Assembly: GCF_900112025.1 (NCBI RefSeq)
Contig: NZ_FOKL01000004.1
Coordinates: forward strand, 321,344 to 385,343
From: Janthinobacterium sp. 344
GTDB lineage: Bacteria > Pseudomonadota > Gammaproteobacteria > Burkholderiales > Burkholderiaceae_D
Direction of reading: 5' to 3'
Length of the DNA stretch: 64,000 nucleotides
Positions 48,377-58,836 of the stretch are shown here, one piece after another (within the stretch, counting starts at the first letter, position 1; every line of letters begins with the position of its first letter). A program made the position numbers and the translations under genes. Under the pieces are notes generated by a model. The model saw nothing but the letters and a program-made list of their open reading frames with translations, searched no databases and was not told the origin of the DNA.

Positions 48377-48407
48377 CCGACGGCCCGGCTCATCCCCGGG
48401 CCGTCGG
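48377..48407. terminator. Strong hairpin after the FabMG-like gene
   Basis: CCGACGGCCCGG (48377-48388) pairs perfectly with CCGGGCCGTCGG (48396-48407). The downstream CGTTTCTG is a weak T-tract. It sits between two convergent genes and probably serves as terminator for the plus-strand gene. Confidence 0.7.
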
Positions 48408-48423
48408 CGTTTCTGCGCATGTT

Positions 48424-49188
48424 TTATGCGCGCACGATGGACACGCCGCCGTCGGCCAGCAGCGCCGTGCCGGTGGTAAAGCTCGAGGCATCGGACGCCA
48501 GGTACAGCGCCGAGCGGGCGATCTCGTCCGGCGTGGCCAGGCGTTTTAACGCATGCAAGCCCGCCACGAAGGCCAGCGCCTCGGGCGTGGCGGCCACCGC
48601 GCGCCCCATGGGCGTATCGGTGCCGCCCGGCAGCAAGGCATTCACGCGGATGCCCGCCGCGCCATACTCGGCCGCCAGGGCCTTCGTCAAGCCGATCACG
48701 CCCGCCTTGCTGGCCGCATACGCGGCCATGCCGGACATGCCCAGCGTATGGCCGACAAAGGTCGAGGTAAAGATCAGCGAGCCGCCGCCGCGCGCCGCCA
48801 TGGCGGGCAGCTGGTATTTGGCGGCCAGGAAGGCACTGGTCAGATTGGTGTCGACGGCCGCGCGCCAGTCTTCCAGGGCAAGCTCGGGCGTGGGTCCCAT
48901 GGGCCCCAGGGTGCCCGCATTATTGAAGGCGATATCGAGGCCGCCAAAGCGTTGCAGCGCCAGCGCCACGGCCGCTTGCGCGCACGCCGCGTCGGCCACA
49001 TCGCCGGCACAGGCCACGGCTTGCGCACCGCCGTCCGCCAGCTGCGCCACCAGCGCATCGAGTTCCTTCCGCCGCCGCGCCACCAGCACCAGCCGCGCGC
49101 CATGGCGCGCAAACAGCCGCGCCGCAGCATGGCCGATGCCCGAGCTGGCGCCCGTGATGATGGCGACTTTATTTTCCAGTTGTAACAT
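48424..49188 (-). CDS. SDR-family oxidoreductase
   Basis: A 254-residue classical short-chain dehydrogenase. The cofactor loop is TGASSGIGHAAA (about 12-23), NNAG follows around 88-91, and the catalytic Tyr-x-x-x-Lys is in YAASKAG, with a serine in FTSTFVGH. GGVSIV ends the fold. AAGGGG lies upstream of the ATG at 49188. The cofactor preference and substrate are not evident; the family includes 3-ketoacyl-ACP reductases and sugar or steroid dehydrogenases. Confidence 0.88.
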   Translation of the reverse strand: MLQLENKVAIITGASSGIGHAAARLFARHGARLVLVARRRKELDALVAQLADGGAQAVACAGDVADAACAQAAVALALQRFGGLDIAFNNAGTLGPMGPTPELALEDWRAAVDTNLTSAFLAAKYQLPAMAARGGGSLIFTSTFVGHTLGMSGMAAYAASKAGVIGLTKALAAEYGAAGIRVNALLPGGTDTPMGRAVAATPEALAFVAGLHALKRLATPDEIARSALYLASDASSFTTGTALLADGGVSIVRA

Positions 49189-49362
49189 TTGCTTCCCCTT
49201 CAAGTGGTTGAAAGGGAAAAGATAGGCCGGCAAGCCAGGCGCGGCACTCCGCTTCTTGCGCTGGAATCGGCGTCTTCACAGATTCTCCCTGCTTGTGCCA
49301 AACGCACGCCAAGCATAAAACTTGCCAGATTGTGACAAATCAGTGATAATGCGTCTCGCGTT

Positions 49363-49449
49363 GCCGGGATGGCGGAATAGGTAGACGCACGGGACTCAAA
49401 ATCCCGCGCTGGAAACAGCGTGCCGGTTCGATTCCGGCTCCCGGCACCA
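49363..49449 (+). tRNA. tRNA-Leu, anticodon CAA
   Basis: An 87-nt gene including an encoded CCA. The acceptor stem GCCGGGA pairs with TCCCGGC. The anticodon arm is GGGA-CTCAAAA-TCCC, so the anticodon is CAA, reading UUG. A long variable arm (GCGCTGGAAACAGCGT) marks a class II tRNA, and the T arm GTTCGATTC is canonical. A T-run terminator follows 25 nt downstream. Confidence 0.96.
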
Positions 49450-49473
49450 CAGGACATCGCGTAGTAATGATTG

Positions 49474-49508
49474 AAACCCGCACATCGCCAGATGCAGCGG
49501 GTTTTTTT
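49474..49508 (+). terminator. Terminator of tRNA-Leu
   Basis: AAACCCGC (49474-49481) pairs with GCGGGTTT (49497-49504), followed by further T. It also lies just beyond the stop of the convergent acetyltransferase gene, so it can serve both strands. Confidence 0.85.
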
Positions 49509-49513
49509 ATGCC

Positions 49514-50089
49514 CTAGCGCCCCAGCCTGCGTTCCAGCCCCGCCTTCACCGCTGCCCACTCCGTATCGATAATGCTGAAGCGCACGGAATTGCGCTTGCG
49601 GCCATCCGGCATGATGCGCTCGTGGCGCACGATCCCTTCCTGCACGGCGCCCAGGCGCAGGATGGCGGCGCGCGATTTGTCGTTCAGTTCATCGGTGGTC
49701 AATTGCACGCGCACGGCGTGCATGGCTTCGAAGGCGTGCGTCAGCAGCAGCCATTTCGCTTCCGTGTTCACGCCCGAGCGCTGCGCCGAGGCGCCGAGCC
49801 AGGTGTGGCCGATTTCCATCTTGCGGTTGAGGCGGTCGATCTTCCAGAAGCGCGTGCTGCCGACGATGGCGCCGGTGGATTTGCGCACGATGACGAAGGG
49901 CATGACCGTGCCCGCCTGCCGGCCCTGCAGCGCCGTGGCGACGTAGCGCGCGATGGTGTCGGGACCCGGCACGACCGTCACGGTCATGTTCCACAGCTCG
50001 CCGTCGGCGGCCGCCTGCAGCAGCTGCGGCGCGTGTTCCGCCTGCATGGGCAGCAAGTCGACCAGCTGGCCGTGCAAGCTGGGCTGCAT
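49514..50089 (-). CDS. RimJ/RimL-type GNAT acetyltransferase
   Basis: A 191-residue acetyltransferase of the RimJ/RimL group: VGSTRFWKIDRLNRKMEIGH then the acetyl-CoA region GASAQRSGVNTEAKWLLLTH and RVQLTTDELNDKSRAAILRL. Such proteins acetylate ribosomal-protein N-termini, antibiotics or other amines; the target is unknown. The ATG at 50089 has GGAG six nt upstream; another ATG at 50101 is possible. It ends just after the tRNA terminator. Confidence 0.87.
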   Translation of the reverse strand: MQPSLHGQLVDLLPMQAEHAPQLLQAAADGELWNMTVTVVPGPDTIARYVATALQGRQAGTVMPFVIVRKSTGAIVGSTRFWKIDRLNRKMEIGHTWLGASAQRSGVNTEAKWLLLTHAFEAMHAVRVQLTTDELNDKSRAAILRLGAVQEGIVRHERIMPDGRKRNSVRFSIIDTEWAAVKAGLERRLGR

Positions 50090-50108
50090 CGTTTTCTCCA
50101 TGTCATCC

Positions 50109-50687
50109 CTAGCCAAACGGCCGCACGCCGAACAGCACGCCATGCAGCCAGAACGCCAGCAGCAGCCACAGCGCGCAGCCCGCGACTATGGCGATCACGG
50201 TGCCTTGCGCGGTGCCGCCCTCGTACGCCACGCCGGCCGCGCGGTCGCGCCGCAGGGCGGAGCGCAAGTCGGCCAGCGACCAGATGAGAAAACCGCCGAA
50301 CAGCAGCACGTCGGCCACATTGCCGTTGGCCAGCAAATGCGCCACGGCCCACAGTTGCGTGCCCAGCAGCATGGGGTGGTGCACCACGGTCTTGATGCGG
50401 TTGCGCGGCACATTGGCCGCCGCCAGTAAAATCAGCGAAAACAGCATCAGCAGGCCGCTGGCGTGGCGCATGCCCATGGGTGGCGTCCACAGCACTTGCG
50501 GCTGCTGGCGCGCCAGGCCGTAGCCCCAGATGATCAGGCCCAGCCCCACGAACGCCACCAGCGAATAGACGCCCTTCCAGCGCTGCTCGCCCAAGCGCGC
50601 CAGCTGGGCGCTGCGCCAGCCGTCGGCAACGATGCGCACCGAGTGCAGACCGAGAAACAGCAGCAAACCGAGTATCAGCAACGTCAT
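50109..50687 (-). CDS. NnrU-family membrane protein
   Basis: A 192-residue inner-membrane protein with about five hydrophobic segments. The N-terminus LGLHSVRIVADGWR and the central NRIKTVVHHPMLLGTQLWAV match the NnrU family, first linked to nitrite and nitric-oxide reductase expression in Rhodobacter. No denitrification genes are in the window, so the role here is open. GGGGAG lies six nt before the ATG at 50687. It is followed by the acetyltransferase gene 19 nt later, probably in one transcript. Confidence 0.85.
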   Translation of the reverse strand: MTLLILGLLLFLGLHSVRIVADGWRSAQLARLGEQRWKGVYSLVAFVGLGLIIWGYGLARQQPQVLWTPPMGMRHASGLLMLFSLILLAAANVPRNRIKTVVHHPMLLGTQLWAVAHLLANGNVADVLLFGGFLIWSLADLRSALRRDRAAGVAYEGGTAQGTVIAIVAGCALWLLLAFWLHGVLFGVRPFG

Positions 50688-50756
50688 CGTCTTCTCCCCC
50701 AGTTGGTACCCGCTATCGAGCATACGCGACGCCGTGGCCGGCGCCGTCCGCGCAGA

Positions 50757-51149
50757 TCAACGCTCCTCGCGATAATAGTCGCAACCGTCGAACGTGGTGC
50801 GCAGCGCCTGCTGCAACTGGGCGTAGCGCTCCGGCGTCAGGTTGAAGCGCACGTCGATCTGGCCGTCGTCGTCCATCTGCATGGCCGCCTCGGCATCCAT
50901 CTGCACGGACAGGCGGTTCGGATGCAGGATCACGGCGTGCATGTGGCCGTACCAGGCAAATTCCTGGCCGCAGTATTCAATATACGGTTCGTCCATGCCC
51001 AGCGCCACGTCCTGCTCGTCGTATTCATCGGCGCGCTGCAGCATCAGGTAGACGGGGTCGCCCTTGGCGGCAGGCGCGGCCAAGGTGGTGATCAGGGCCT
51101 CGTCTTCATTCGTGACGGACAATTCGGTGGCGGTAAATCCTGCGGACAT
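50757..51149 (-). CDS. Imm10-family immunity-like protein (orphan)
   Basis: A 130-residue soluble acidic protein. DPVYLMLQRADEYDEQDVAL, MDEPYIEYCGQEFAWYGHM and the C-terminal FNLTPERYAQLQQALRTTF match the pattern I know for the Imm10 family of polymorphic-toxin immunity proteins. No toxin gene is adjacent. It could be a leftover orphan immunity gene protecting against kin, or a member recruited to another role. The assignment rests on remembered family motifs. Confidence 0.6.
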   Translation of the reverse strand: MSAGFTATELSVTNEDEALITTLAAPAAKGDPVYLMLQRADEYDEQDVALGMDEPYIEYCGQEFAWYGHMHAVILHPNRLSVQMDAEAAMQMDDDGQIDVRFNLTPERYAQLQQALRTTFDGCDYYREER

Positions 51150-51296
51150 GGCGTGCTTTCAACAATTCAAGGGATGCCGCCACCATAGCGCAAAAGCGGC
51201 GCGGACAACATAGGGCGCGGCGAATAAAGCGTACGGCCCCGGCGCGCGATGGCCCACTATAATTGCCCAATATCATACATTTCACAGGAGACCGCC

Positions 51297-51713
51297 TTGA
51301 CCGCCGCAACACCCTACACCATTCGCCTGGCCATCCCTTCCATCGCCACCTACCGGCAACTGCGCGTCGCCGCCGGCCTGAGCGCGAAAACAGCGGAGGC
51401 GGCGGCCAAGGGCTTGCCGAACTCCCTGTTCGCCGTGCAAATCCTGCACGGCGACGCGGTGGTGGGCATGGGCCGCATCATCGGCGATGGCGGCTGCTTC
51501 TTCCAGGTGGTCGATATCGCCGTGCTGCCGGCCCACCAGGGCAAGGGCCTGGGCAAGCGCATCATGCGCGAGATCCGCGCCTTTATCGACAGCGAGGTGC
51601 CGGCCAGCGCGTATGTCAGCCTGATCGCCGATGGCCAGGCGCAAGACCTGTACGCGCAGTTCGGTTTCCAGCACACGGCGCCCGCCTCCGTCGGCATGGC
51701 GCTGAAGCGCTAG
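51297..51713 (+). CDS. GNAT N-acetyltransferase
   Basis: A 138-residue acetyltransferase, full length for a compact GNAT. The acetyl-CoA binding loop is LPAHQGKGLGKRIM and the C-terminal core is LYAQFGFQHTAPASVGM. The start is taken as TTG 51297 because AGGAG lies six nt before it; the ATG at 51249 would add residues unlike the family. A TATAAT at 51257-51262 could serve as -10. It is followed seven nt later by the degenerate M56 gene. Confidence 0.85.
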   Translation: MTAATPYTIRLAIPSIATYRQLRVAAGLSAKTAEAAAKGLPNSLFAVQILHGDAVVGMGRIIGDGGCFFQVVDIAVLPAHQGKGLGKRIMREIRAFIDSEVPASAYVSLIADGQAQDLYAQFGFQHTAPASVGMALKR

Positions 51714-51720
51714 GCGCCCG

Positions 51721-52467
51721 ATGCCGGTCTGGCTGCTGTGCTGCATGCTGCTGGCGCTGCTGTTGAGCGCTGCCGCCTGGCGCGCCGAACGCGCGCGGCA
51801 GCGGCGCGGACGCACGACGCGCTGGCCGTGGCTGGCGGCCATCGCCGCGTCCGTCATCGTGCCCCTGGCGTGGCTGCCCGGCGTGCTGGCGGCCATGCCG
51901 GCGGAGCAGTCACAGCTGAAACTGGGCTGGTTTGTCTTATCGAGCGGCATGCTGCTGATGCTGGCGCTGCGCAGCCTGTGGCTGCTGTCGCACCAGCGCC
52001 GCTGGCAAAAAACCGCCTTGCTGGGCACGCCCGTTTTCCTGAGCGGCGGCATCGGCCCCTGCGTGGCGGGCTTGCTGCGCCCGCGCATCGTGATGCCCGT
52101 GTGGCTGTCGCTCATTTCACCCCAACAACAGGCGTTGCTGCTGGCGCACGCGCAATGCCGGCTGGCGGCGCGCGACCCGCAATTACTGGCCCTGGCGTAT
52201 GCCCTGATCGCGCTCATGCCGTGGAACCTGCCCCTGTGGTGGCAGCTGCACCGGCTGCGCTTTGCCATCGAAGTCGACTGCGACTCCCGCATGCTGGCGC
52301 ACGGCCATGCCGTGCGTGACTATGCCATCGTGCTGCGCCAGCACGGCCAGTATTATTCGGGCCTGACGGGCGCCTCGCCGCTGGTGCTGAACGACCCGCG
52401 CGCGCTGCGGCGCCGGAGGCGCCTGATGGGCAGATTTAGCCGGGGCCAGGCGGCGAACTTGCTATAG
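51721..52467 (+). CDS. Degenerate BlaR1/M56-family membrane protein lacking the zinc motif
   Basis: A 248-residue protein with about four membrane segments that follows the M56 peptidase pattern: GLLRPRIVMPVWLSLISPQQ, then LLLAHAQCRLAARDP, PWNLPLWWQLHRLRFAIEVD and CDSRML. In active M56 proteins the central segment is HExxH; here it is HAQCR, so the catalytic glutamate and second histidine are missing. It has no sensor domain and no BlaI-type repressor nearby. It is probably a catalytically dead membrane protein of unknown role, perhaps decaying, and is likely co-transcribed with the upstream acetyltransferase. Confidence 0.65.
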   Translation: MPVWLLCCMLLALLLSAAAWRAERARQRRGRTTRWPWLAAIAASVIVPLAWLPGVLAAMPAEQSQLKLGWFVLSSGMLLMLALRSLWLLSHQRRWQKTALLGTPVFLSGGIGPCVAGLLRPRIVMPVWLSLISPQQQALLLAHAQCRLAARDPQLLALAYALIALMPWNLPLWWQLHRLRFAIEVDCDSRMLAHGHAVRDYAIVLRQHGQYYSGLTGASPLVLNDPRALRRRRRLMGRFSRGQAANLL

Positions 52468-52533
52468 TAGCGGCAGCGGCGCGCCGCGCGCCCGTGCCCC
52501 CGGCTTACCCTACCCCGAAATCAGAGAGATACC

Positions 52534-53034
52534 ATGCTTTACCTGCTTGCCATCGTGATCGTCATCGCCCTGCTGTATTACGTCTTCAGCGGCCGCACGC
52601 CCGCGCAGCCCCTGCAAAAACCGCTGCTGTCGATACGCCAGTACGTGCCGACGATTCCGCCCGGCGCGCCCGCGCACCACTGGAGCGACGGGGGACGCTT
52701 TGCATCGGAAGTGGAAAATGAATCGATGTACCAGAGCGCCATCGCCAAGCTGGCTGGCGAGCATGGCCCCGGCAACGCGGAAGAAAAATGCCTGGCCCTG
52801 CTCGTCTGCGACGACGCCAACCCGTTCCAGGACAAGGCCATCGCCGTCTTCATCGATGGCCAGCTGGTGGGCTACCTGTCGCACAACGACGCCCTGCGCC
52901 TGCGCCGCAACCTGGGCCGCCAGGACCTGGTGGGCCAGCTGACCTCGTGCGACGCCGTCATCCGCGGCGGCGGCCTGTGGAATGGCAAGCGCCTGGCGTA
53001 CGCCGTGTGGCTCGACCTGCAGCCCTACAACTAA
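52534..53034 (+). CDS. Membrane-anchored HIRAN-like domain protein
   Basis: A 166-residue protein with one N-terminal membrane helix (LYLLAIVIVIALLYYVF, about 2-18), a proline-rich linker and a soluble domain. That domain (ENESMYQSAIAKLAGEHGPG, then ANPFQDKAIAVFIDGQLVGY and LSHNDALRLR) resembles HIRAN, a DNA-end-binding domain usually found in helicases. Here it stands alone on a membrane anchor, so DNA binding is doubtful. It is convergent with the methyltransferase gene, three nt apart. Confidence 0.6.
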   Translation: MLYLLAIVIVIALLYYVFSGRTPAQPLQKPLLSIRQYVPTIPPGAPAHHWSDGGRFASEVENESMYQSAIAKLAGEHGPGNAEEKCLALLVCDDANPFQDKAIAVFIDGQLVGYLSHNDALRLRRNLGRQDLVGQLTSCDAVIRGGGLWNGKRLAYAVWLDLQPYN

Positions 53035-53037
53035 AAC

Positions 53038-53838
53038 CTATGCCGCGCGCGCCTGCCTGACGGCGCGCGTGGCGATAAAGCTGGGCAGGTATTTTTCAAT
53101 TTCAAAGCGCGGGTGGGGATGCATTTCCTCGTGATACCCCGCCAGCATGAAGCCCGCCGCCAGCTGGCCGCCGATCTGGCTGTCCAGACCGTGGCCGAAG
53201 ACCAGCGCCTCGCCCCTCTCCATGCGCGCCGCCAGCGCATCGGCTTGCATATCCTTCACATCCGAATATGGCAGCACAAAACGGGGCCGTATCAAACCCT
53301 GCTGCGCCCATTGCGGATCGCGGTCGCCGATGAACACGGCAGGATTGAAGAAACTGCTCAGCAGCACGCCGCCATCGGCCAGCACGCGCGCGCATTCGCG
53401 CCACACGGGGGCGATATCGGGCACGTACTGGTTCGACACGGGGTGGACGATGACATCGAAGCTGGCATCGGCAAAACAGCCCAGGTCGCGCATGTCGCCC
53501 TGCACCGTGGCCAGCTGCAAGCCATCGCGTTCGGCCACCATGCGGTCTTTCGCCAGTTGCTGCTCGGACAGATCGAAGACGGTCACGTGCGCGCCGGCGG
53601 CAGCCAGCACGGGCGCCTGTTGCCCGCCGGCACCGGCCAGGCACAAGATGCGCTTGCCGTGTACCGCATCCAGCCAGCCGGCCGGCAAAGGTCCGGGCGT
53701 CAAGTGGATTTGCCACTGCCCGGCGCGGGCTGCGGCGATGCTGGCGCTGTCGACAGGCTGCGACCATGGACTATTCTGCGCCGCCTGGGCATCCCAGGCT
53801 TGCTGGTTGTGCTGCAAGAAGTTGTTACCTAAAGGCAT
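53038..53838 (-). CDS. Class I SAM-dependent methyltransferase
   Basis: A 266-residue cytoplasmic methyltransferase. The SAM-binding motif I is ILCLAGAGGQQAPVLAAAGA, acidic motif II is VTVFDLSEQQL, and GDMRDLGCFADASFD with VHPVSN follows. The ATG at 53838 is chosen because AAGGA lies five nt upstream; the frame to 54117 is not methyltransferase-like. The substrate is unknown; small molecules are usual for this group. Confidence 0.87.
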   Translation of the reverse strand: MPLGNNFLQHNQQAWDAQAAQNSPWSQPVDSASIAAARAGQWQIHLTPGPLPAGWLDAVHGKRILCLAGAGGQQAPVLAAAGAHVTVFDLSEQQLAKDRMVAERDGLQLATVQGDMRDLGCFADASFDVIVHPVSNQYVPDIAPVWRECARVLADGGVLLSSFFNPAVFIGDRDPQWAQQGLIRPRFVLPYSDVKDMQADALAARMERGEALVFGHGLDSQIGGQLAAGFMLAGYHEEMHPHPRFEIEKYLPSFIATRAVRQARAA

Positions 53839-54137
53839 CGTCATCCTTTCAGAAAAAGCAGGACGCGAATGTAGCATGGCACAAGGTACGACGTCGCACT
53901 TTGCAAAAAAACCACACAATTCCTCATCGCAACTTCCTCGCCAGCAGCGCCCTTCCATGGGGGCGGCAAGGTATGCGCCCCGCTTTCCCGCATGGCCACG
54001 GCTTGGACGACAGGGAAAATAATTACAATTAAGATATTTGTTTCCTGAAATCTGGTAAGGTAATCCGCAGCGGCACCCCGCAGTGGCGGCCGGTCCCGAT
54101 CGTGTTTCCAGCGCCAAGACGCTCTACCTGTCTGTTT

Positions 54138-57100
54138 ATGATGATCCCTGCCAGCGTCCAGCAACTATTTCATCTTCCCGCCGATCCGGCCCTGCTGCAC
54201 CATGGACAGCATGCGCCGGGCCTGGTGGTCCTGTCGCTCGTGATCGCCATTTTCACGTCGTGGATGGCGCTGCAGATGACGGCCTACAGCCGCTCGCAGG
54301 CCAGCATCAGCCGCCAGCTGCACCTGCTGTGCCTGATGGCCGGCAGCCTGGCGCTGGGCTGCGGCGTGTGGGCCATGCATTTCATCGGCATGCTCGCTTT
54401 CGAACTGGGCACCAGCGTCGATTACGCTCCCGGCCTGACCCTGCTGTCCATCGTGCCCGGCGTGGTGGCCTCGTTCGTGGCGCTGTCGACCATCAGCCGG
54501 CGCGCCATCTCCGCGCAGCGGCTGCTCGGCAGCGGGCTGCTGGTGGGCCTGGGCATCGGCGCCATGCATTACCTGGGCATGCATGCCATGCGGCTGGCCT
54601 TGTCGCTGCGCTACGACCCTGTGCTGTTTGTCCTGTCGCTGCTGGTTGCCGTGGTGCTGGCCACCCTGGCCCTGTGGATACGTTTCGGCCTGCGCGGCTG
54701 GAGCACCACCCTCGGGCCGTCGCAGCGCAACCTGATCGGCGCCGGCGTCATGGGCTGCGCGATTGCCGGCATGCATTACGTGGGCATGCATGCCGCGCGC
54801 TTCGTGGGAACGATCCCTCCTGGCAATGATGCCGATGCGGATCGTCCCTTGCTGGTCTTCAGCGTGACCCTGATGACCATCGCCCTGACCATCCTCGTCG
54901 CCTCGGCCGTGGGCGTGCTGCGCTACCGCGAACTGTTCCGCCACCTGAACCAGAGCGAAAACTGGACGCGTTCGCTGCTGACGAGCACGGTCGACGGCGT
55001 CATCACCATCGACAGGGCGGGCCAGATCGTGGCCTTCAACGGCGCCGCCGAACACATCCTTGGCTGGCGGCAGGCGGATATCATCGGCCGCCATGTCAGC
55101 GCGCTGATCACGGATGTGCGCCAGTCGGAAGAGCACGGCCTGCTGCACTATCTGCGCACGGGGGAAGGCGATGCCTTCCACAGCAGCAAGGAAGTGCTGT
55201 ACATGCGCAAGGATGGCGCCCCGGTGGCCGTGCAGCGCTCGATGGCCCGCGCGCGCCTGGCCGACCAGGACTTGTACGTGCTGTTCATTACGGACATCAG
55301 CGAACGGCGCGCCATGCTGGCCGCCCTGCGCGAAAGCGAGCAGCAATTCCGCTCGCTGATCGGCAACATTCCCGGCATCGCCTTCCGCTGCACCACGGCG
55401 GAAAACCAGCCCATGCTGTTCATCAGCGACGGCGTGGAGGCCGTCACCGGCTATCCGCCCGCCGACTTCCTGGGCGCCACGCCGCGCCTGAGCGTCACGG
55501 GGCTGATCGTCGCCGAAGATCGCGGCTACGCCATCGACGTCTTCAACCGCAGCGTCGCCAGCGGCGAGCCCTACCTGCTCGAGTACCGCCTGCGGCACGC
55601 CGACGGCAGCCTGCGCTGGCTGTGGGAGCGGGGCGCCGTGGTGCTCGACCAGATGGGCGCCGTGCGCTGGGTCGACGGCGTCATCCTCGACATCAGCGAG
55701 CGGCGGCAAATGGAGGAGGACTTACGCATGGCCAAGGAAAAGGCGGAGCTGGCGGCCGCCACGCGGGCCAGCTTTGTCGCCAACATGAGCCATGAAATCC
55801 GCACGCCCATGAATTCCATCCTCGGTTTCACCGATGTGCTGCTCGATTCGCCGTTGACGCCGGAACAGCGGCGCCACCTGGACACGGTGCGCCAGTCGGG
55901 CCGCTCGCTGCTGCGCCTGCTCAATGAAGTGCTCGATACAGCCAAGCTGGAAAAAGGCGCCGTGGCGCTGGAATTGCGCGACTACAGCCTGCTGGCCCTC
56001 ATCGATGAACTCGCGTCCACGTATGGCGGCAATGCGCGCGCCAAGGGCTTAACCATGGAAATCGAGTACGACCCGCAACTGCCGGCCATGCTGCATGGCG
56101 ATGAACTGCGCATGCGGCAAGTGCTGGGCAACCTGCTCGACAACGCCATCAAATTCACCGCCCGCGGCGCCGTCAGCCTGACGGCCCGCCAGGAAAACGG
56201 CCGGCTGCACCTGCTGGTGCAGGACAGCGGCATCGGCATCGCCCCCGAGCGGCGCGAGGCCATCTTTGAACCGTTCGTGCAAGCCGACGCCTCGACCACG
56301 CGGCGCTATGGCGGCACGGGCCTGGGCACCACCATCAGCAAGCAGCTGGTGACTCTGATGCGCGGCAGCATCCGCGCCGAGGCCGCCGTGCCGCACGGCA
56401 GCGTGTTCCACGTCATTTTGCCCCTGAGCCCGGCACGCCGGGCGGCGCTGCCCGCCAGCGAACGCCGTAGCGTGGCCTTGCCCCCGCTGCGCGTGCTGGC
56501 CGCCGACGATGTGCCGCAAAACCTGGAACTGCTGTGTTTGCTGCTGCGCCAGCGCGGCCATACGGTGCAGACGGCCAGCGATGGCGAGCAAGCCCTGCAC
56601 ATGTCACAGCGCGATGATTTCGACGTGCTGCTGCTGGATCTGCAAATGCCGCGCATGGATGGCCTGGCCGCCACCCAGGCCATCCACGCCGCCGCCCTGC
56701 GCGACGGGCGTCCACGCGTGCCGGCCATCGCCATGACGGCCAGCGTGCTCGAGGCGCACCGCAAGGCGGCGCTGGCGGCCGGCATGGATGGCTTCGCCAC
56801 CAAGCCCGTCGACTGGCATGCCCTGTCGCAGGAAATCGCGCGCGTGCTGGACTTGCGCGCCGGGAACCTGGCCGACAACGACGAGCAGGCCGCGCCTGCG
56901 GGGCGGCGCGTGCTGCACCATGCGGGCGCCGTGCAGCGCTGGGCCGGCAACGACAGCGCCTACCGCGCCGCGCTGGAACGTTTCGGCCAGGAACATCCGC
57001 GCGTGCCGACCGCGCTGCTGGCCGCCATCGACGCCAGCGACCACGCGCGGCTCCTGCCCCTGTGCCACCGGCTGCGCGGCGTGGCGGGCAACCTGGGCCT

Positions 57101-57490
57101 GGAACAGCTGGCGGCCAGCCTGGCGGCGCTGGAGCAATGCTGCGCCACGCACACGTCCGCCTCGGCGCAGCTGCCGGCTGAAATCACCGGCGCCCTGCTG
57201 ACGCAATGGCCGGCGGCGCTGGCCGCCATCGCCAGGCTGAGCCCGCCGGAAAGCGCGGCGGCGGCGGCCGGTGACGCCGACCGGCCGGCGGCCCGGCAAG
57301 CGGCCGATGCCCTGCTGCACGCCTTGCGGCGTGGCGAATTGCACGACGCGGCGCAGGCCCAGCTCTACCGCGCCCTGGGCGGCCAGGCGGCGAGTCTGGC
57401 GCCGCTGCAACGCGCCATCGACGACTTCGATTTTCCCCTGGCACAGTCGCTGCTGCACGACTTGCTGCAATTATTAGAACAGGAACATCC

Positions 57491-57494
<4 letters not shown>
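54138..57494 (+). CDS. MHYT-PAS-hybrid histidine kinase with receiver and Hpt
   Basis: An integral-membrane sensor of about 1118 residues. The N-terminal MHYT domain (seven helices, about 20-265) repeats MHFIG, MHYLGMH and MHYVGMH, proposed to bind copper and sense O2, CO or NO. Two PAS domains (about 275-520) follow, then HisKA with H552 in [11 protein letters not shown], a HATPase (GTGLGTTISKQL), a receiver with D834 and an Hpt with H977. The GTGLGT box differs slightly from the usual GTGLGL. Tandem ATGs at 54138/54141 are the start. The gene overlaps the HD-GYP gene by four nt. Confidence 0.88.
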
Positions 57495-58513
<1,019 letters not shown>

Positions 58514-58658
58514 GCAGGCATAAGAAGTGAACTCCCGCCACGCCCGGTGTTGTTGCGTCACACAAAGAAGTGCCAAACACGATGGTGCTGGCGCCGATGC
58601 AGACCACTGGAAGGGCCAGGAGTTCAATGCCATTATGGCTGACCTGCCCTGCAACAAT

Positions 58659-58672
58659 TTGATGCACATCAA
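58659..58672. promoter_or_regulatory. FNR/Anr-type box 1 (perfect)
   Basis: TTGAT-GCAC-ATCAA matches the FNR consensus TTGAT-N4-ATCAA at all ten positions, extended by T and A on the flanks. Its centre is about 171 nt above the start of the universal stress protein. Confidence 0.8.
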
Positions 58673-58726
58673 ATAGGCCACGATTTGCCGCAAACTGGCT
58701 TGTCGCCGGCCGCAGGCTGTCTTTTT

Positions 58727-58740
58727 TTGACCCACATCAA
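58727..58740. promoter_or_regulatory. FNR/Anr-type box 2 (nine of ten)
   Basis: TTGAC-CCAC-ATCAA differs from consensus at one base. Its centre is 68 bp after that of box 1 and about 103 nt above the ATG. A class II arrangement with a promoter about 40 bp downstream is plausible. Confidence 0.7.
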
Positions 58741-58836
58741 GCAGTCCAAAACAAAACCGCCCGCCACCACGGCAATGCTGGACTTGCCCGTGTTGCCGTT
58801 TTAGCCTTGTTGCCATCTTTATTCACGGGTGAACAC

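Larger units (their letters stand above)
58514..58836. other. 323-bp regulatory gap before the universal stress protein gene
   Basis: No gene is supported. The region contains two FNR/Anr-type boxes (58659-58672 and 58727-58740). Nothing convincing is seen in 58514-58650. Confidence 0.7.

Noticed and set aside
49363..49513. tRNA gene as an integration site
   Set aside because: No integrase, no direct repeat of the tRNA 3' end and no composition change follow it.
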